A stretch of DNA of 6,005 nucleotides from assembly GCA_003525885.1 (NCBI GenBank), contig DQIG01000314.1:4337-10341 (forward strand). Direction: 5' to 3'. Below are positions 4,953 through 6,005 of this stretch, piece after piece (within the stretch, counting starts at the first letter, position 1; every line of letters starts with the position of its first letter). This stretch comes from Stenotrophomonas sp. (GTDB lineage: Bacteria; Pseudomonadota; Gammaproteobacteria; Xanthomonadales; Xanthomonadaceae). The position numbers and the translations under genes were made by a program. The notes under the pieces were generated by a model. That model was given only the letters and a program-made list of their open reading frames with translations, did no database searches and had not been told where the DNA came from.

Positions 4953-6005
4953 ATGCAGACTCGCACCCGCCTCCGCACCCTGGTGCCTGGCTTTCCCGCC
5001 ATACTGATCTGGATTGCGGCCTCCCTCTGCGTCACCACTGCGTTGGCCAACGAGCCACTGCAGATCGAATCGCAAGGAAGCCTTCTCGCGGGCGGCACCA
5101 CAAAGACGGAATCTGGCGCGTTCGATCCACTCAAGCCGTTCAATTCGGACGGCCAGAGCTACCACGGTGACCACGTCTACGCCTTCTACCAGACGCCGGT
5201 GAATGCGCGTCCGCTGCCGATCGTGATGTGGCACGGGGCAGGGCAGTCATCGAAGAGTTGGGAAACCACCGCCGATGGGCGCGAGGGCTTCCAGAATCTG
5301 TTCCTGCGTCGCCGCTTCACGACCTACCTGATCGATCAGCCGCGCCGAGGCAAAGCCGGCCGAAGCATGGTGGAGGCCACGCTGACACCCGTGGCAGACG
5401 ATCAGATGTGGTTCAATCAGTTCCGCATCGGCCTCTGGCCGAACTATTTCAGTGGCAGCCAGTTCCCGAAAGGCGAGGCCGCGCTTGAGCAGTTCTTCCG
5501 TTCGGTCACACCCAACACCGGGCCGTTCGACCTGGACGTTGTCTCCGACGGCGTAGCGGCGCTACTGCAGAAGACAGGACCTGCCATCCTGTTCACCCAT
5601 TCGCAGGCGGGCGGCCCGGGCTGGATGACGGCCACAAAGAGCCCGAACGTTCGCGCAATCGTTGCGTTCGAGCCTGGCAGCAGCTTTGTCTTCGCAAAGG
5701 ACGAAGCACCGGCTCCGATTCCCAGTGCCTTCGACACTGTCGCACCCGCAGTGGTGTCGCCCGAGCAGTTCAAGGCGCTGACCCGCATTCCGATTCTGGT
5801 GCTGTATGGCGACAACATCCCCGACAAGCCCGTTGACCTGCCCGCGCAGGACAGCTGGCGGGCACGGCTGGAAATGGCCCGCGCCTGGCGTGATGCCGTC
5901 AATCGGCAGGGTGGGGATGTCACCCTGGTCCATCTGCCAGACTTGGGTATTCACGGCAACAGTCACTTCCCGTTTTCGGATCTCAACAACGTCCAGATCG
6001 CCGAT
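4953..6005 (+). CDS. Secreted alpha/beta hydrolase, esterase-713-like (3' partial)
   Basis: This predicted exported serine hydrolase acts on an unknown ester. ATG 4953 has GGAG (4943-4946) 6 bases upstream and an in-frame stop just before it, fixing the start. Residues 1-32 form a signal peptide: Arg-rich n-region, hydrophobic 14-31, and ALA|NE as the likely cleavage site. The oxyanion segment VMWHGAGQS (91-99) is followed by YLIDQPRRGKAGRS (125-138). The nucleophile elbow is THSQAGG with Ser217. The acid is probably Glu240 in VAFEPG, 23 residues on, matching the Ser-Glu-His triad I recall for Alcaligenes esterase 713. ILVLYGDNIPD (281-291) is the late core strand. The catalytic His is probably H338 in GNSHF, with H334 as the alternative. 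All 351 visible codons are open to the window edge, and probably only a few tens of residues are missing. The substrate cannot be read from the sequence. Confidence 0.9.
   Translation, partial: MQTRTRLRTLVPGFPAILIWIAASLCVTTALANEPLQIESQGSLLAGGTTKTESGAFDPLKPFNSDGQSYHGDHVYAFYQTPVNARPLPIVMWHGAGQSSKSWETTADGREGFQNLFLRRRFTTYLIDQPRRGKAGRSMVEATLTPVADDQMWFNQFRIGLWPNYFSGSQFPKGEAALEQFFRSVTPNTGPFDLDVVSDGVAALLQKTGPAILFTHSQAGGPGWMTATKSPNVRAIVAFEPGSSFVFAKDEAPAPIPSAFDTVAPAVVSPEQFKALTRIPILVLYGDNIPDKPVDLPAQDSWRARLEMARAWRDAVNRQGGDVTLVHLPDLGIHGNSHFPFSDLNNVQIAD

Noticed and set aside
1..6005. REP/SMAG-type palindromes, CRISPR array, IS element, tRNA or attachment site
   Set aside because: I looked for these on both strands. 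No regularly spaced repeats, transposase motifs, terminal inverted repeats, tRNA-like cloverleaf or GTAG-headed REP hairpins were seen.

Overview
The window is high-GC DNA with dense, mostly short-spaced genes. It looks like a gammaproteobacterium of the Xanthomonadaceae, with Stenotrophomonas, Pseudoxanthomonas or Xanthomonas as the best guesses. That placement rests on overall composition, the UvrA2-type protein and the style of the small orphan proteins. No rRNA or marker gene confirms it.

Layout. (1) Positions 2-2374 (+) hold most of a class II UvrA-like protein (UvrA2), a DNA-damage-related ABC ATPase whose N-terminus lies upstream of the window. (2) Positions 2375-4609 form a patch of six or seven very small genes with no recognisable names. 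They are a 106-aa soluble protein (2455-2775, +); a 99-aa protein convergent with and overlapping it (2754-3053, -); a 71-aa extremely hydrophilic, probably disordered protein (3207-3422, +); an 89-aa CxxC...CxxC putative zinc-ribbon protein (3479-3748, +); a translationally coupled pair of 71 and 99 aa (3809-4024 and 4012-4311, +); and a second CxxC...CxxC putative zinc-ribbon protein on the opposite strand (4325-4609, -). (3) A stretch of about 340 bp, 4610-4952, has no convincing gene and holds repeated octamers and an AT-rich spot. (4) Positions 4953-6005 (+) hold a secreted alpha/beta hydrolase of esterase-713 type, cut by the window end a short way before its expected C-terminus.

How the parts relate. 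The two large genes are conserved enzymes with unrelated jobs: DNA surveillance in the cytoplasm and ester hydrolysis in the periplasm or outside. The small genes between them look like an accessory patch. Nearly all have a good Shine-Dalgarno sequence at the chosen start, which argues that they are real, but none can be given a function from sequence alone. The plus-strand genes 3207, 3479, 3809 and 4012 lie in series with gaps of 56 and 60 bp and then a 13-nt overlap, so they could share a transcript. No tRNA, rRNA, CRISPR array, insertion sequence, integrase or T-tract terminator was found. I see no clear defence system or other complete novel system. The best leads are the coupled 71/99-aa pair with a palindrome at its junction, the disordered protein followed by a zinc-ribbon protein, and the two separate small zinc-ribbon proteins.
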